Part shown: in pieces, positions 63,148-64,000 of the stretch
Layout: the number at the start of each line of letters is the position of its first letter
Position numbering within the stretch: the stretch's first letter is position 1
NCBI GenBank assembly: GCA_021815805.1
Contig: JAKAZQ010000005.1
Span: 1-64,000 of the forward strand
Source: Pseudomonadota bacterium
GTDB lineage: Bacteria; Pseudomonadota; Gammaproteobacteria; Burkholderiales; Burkholderiaceae_C
Length of the DNA stretch: 64,000 nucleotides
Direction of reading: 5' to 3'
Notes under the pieces: model-generated
The model's database searches: none
What the model saw: only the letters and a program-made list of their open reading frames with translations
What the model was told of the DNA's origin: nothing
Translations under genes and position numbers: made by a program

Positions 63148-64000
63148 ATGGATGCCTCTATTCAGTCCTGTCTGGAACAGGCGCTGCACAGCATGGAAAC
63201 CCTGGAACTGCTCGCCGGGGTGGCCGACGATCTGCCGGTGTTCCATGCCAATCCGGCAGCCAGCAACACCTTTGCACGTTTCGCGGCCATGTTTCGCGAT
63301 GCGCTCGGCGGGGCCTTCGATCCGGCGCACCTGCAGGGCCAGCCCCTGGCGCGCGTTCTCCGACAGGAGGGGCAGCTGGCGGCGCCACTGCAGGAACTCA
63401 TCGCCGGCAGGCAGGCGCAGTGGCGCGCCCGGCTCGAGGTCGGCACCTTCCTGTTCTCGGTCACGGTGGGCTTGATTCGCGATGCGCAGGGCCAGCCGCT
63501 GTGCCTGCACGCCAGTCTGCGCAACATCTCGGCACGCCGTGAGGCGGTCGCGGTGAACGAGCGCCTCAAGGACATTCTGGATTCGCTGGTGAAGGCGGAA
63601 ACCGAGGTCAGCCAGTCGATGGATGCCGTGGACGGCGCGATCGATGCGGTGCAGCAGGTGATTTCCGGCAACTCCGACGCCGTGCAGGCGCTGATCGGGC
63701 AGGTGGCGGCGATTTCCGATCTGGTGCAGAACATTCGCGAGATCTCGTACCAGACCAACCTGCTCGCGCTGAACGCCGCCATCGAGGCGGCGCGTGCCGG
63801 CGAGGCCGGCCGCGGTTTCGCCGTGGTGGCCGACGAAGTGCGCAACCTGGCGCGGCGCGTGCATGACGCGACCCTGCGCATCGAGGCCAACACCGAGCAG
63901 GTCGGCGAGCGCAGCGCGCACATCGCCAGCACCAGCGAGCGCACGCGCCAGCAGCTGGCTGTGGTCGACCGCGTGGTGGCGACACTGCAAGGCCAGGTGC
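63148..64000 (+). CDS. Soluble methyl-accepting chemotaxis protein with N-terminal PAS-like domain (3' end outside window)
   Basis: The visible 284 residues start [20 protein letters not shown] and contain no membrane helix. The first 140 or so residues look like a PAS-type sensor ([31 protein letters not shown]). The signalling domain follows, with the highly conserved hairpin [20 protein letters not shown] and [20 protein letters not shown]. This tip binds CheW and CheA. It is a cytoplasmic chemoreceptor, probably sensing an internal ligand or redox state. The gene runs past the window end. AAGGTC lies 5 bases before the ATG. Confidence 0.92.
   Translation, partial: MDASIQSCLEQALHSMETLELLAGVADDLPVFHANPAASNTFARFAAMFRDALGGAFDPAHLQGQPLARVLRQEGQLAAPLQELIAGRQAQWRARLEVGTFLFSVTVGLIRDAQGQPLCLHASLRNISARREAVAVNERLKDILDSLVKAETEVSQSMDAVDGAIDAVQQVISGNSDAVQALIGQVAAISDLVQNIREISYQTNLLALNAAIEAARAGEAGRGFAVVADEVRNLARRVHDATLRIEANTEQVGERSAHIASTSERTRQQLAVVDRVVATLQGQV

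Overview
The window is GC-rich chromosomal DNA from a betaproteobacterium, most likely order Burkholderiales. The evidence is conserved gene neighbourhoods and codon use: recA-recX, sucCD, pntAA-pntAB-pntB, the mla lipid-transport genes running into bolA, murA and a complete his operon, then tatABC and sspA-sspB. The lineage is an inference from gene content and order; no 16S gene is present. Most of the window is core metabolism and housekeeping. No integrase, transposase, phage gene or CRISPR array was found.

Layout. 1-6.7 kb: uracil-DNA glycosylase (cut by the window edge), pyrF, moaC, tldD, a cytochrome b561, a Phe-type transcription attenuator with a leader peptide, the DAHP synthase it controls, and purC. 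6.7-12.3 kb: a CnoX-like thioredoxin (minus strand), purE-purK-tsaC/sua5, recA under a LexA box, and recX. 12.5-17.1 kb: sucCD with a terminator, a TerC-type membrane protein, a PP2C phosphatase and an FHA protein. 17.1-27.5 kb, all minus strand: pyk, a PglL-like oligosaccharyltransferase, an M48 peptidase, ptsI, an OmpR-type two-component pair, ptsH, a mannose-type EIIA and a lipoprotein. 27.5-34.8 kb: a secreted thioredoxin-fold protein, a tripartite RND efflux system, a small DUF2892-like membrane protein and a CsoR/RcnR-family regulator. 34.8-41.5 kb: mnmA, a Nudix hydrolase, pntAA-AB-B, an H-NS protein, a repeat-rich non-coding stretch and a Crp/Fnr-type regulator. 41.5-47.7 kb: mlaFED, mlaA, mlaC, mlaB, an ABC-2 exporter and a BolA protein. 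47.8-56.0 kb: murA and hisG-D-C-B-H-A-F-I-E. 56.2-62.1 kb: tatABC, a Nif3-family protein, pdxA, mscL, sspA and sspB. The window ends with a tRNA-Thr(UGU) gene interrupted by a group I intron, a gene-free stretch, and the start of a soluble chemoreceptor.

Main points of interest: (1) the tRNA-Thr(UGU) gene is split in its anticodon by a 211-nt group I intron with recognisable R and S core elements and a GNRA-capped P9; (2) a complete attenuator (leader peptide with Phe codons, terminator and an 8-bp competing antiterminator) precedes the DAHP synthase; (3) a CsoR-family regulator with an unusual cysteine pair lies beside an RND system, and both promoters carry a similar GTGGGTAT-containing site; (4) a 23-bp perfect hairpin lies at the predicted 5' end of the mlaF mRNA; (5) a two-component system sits between ptsH and ptsI.
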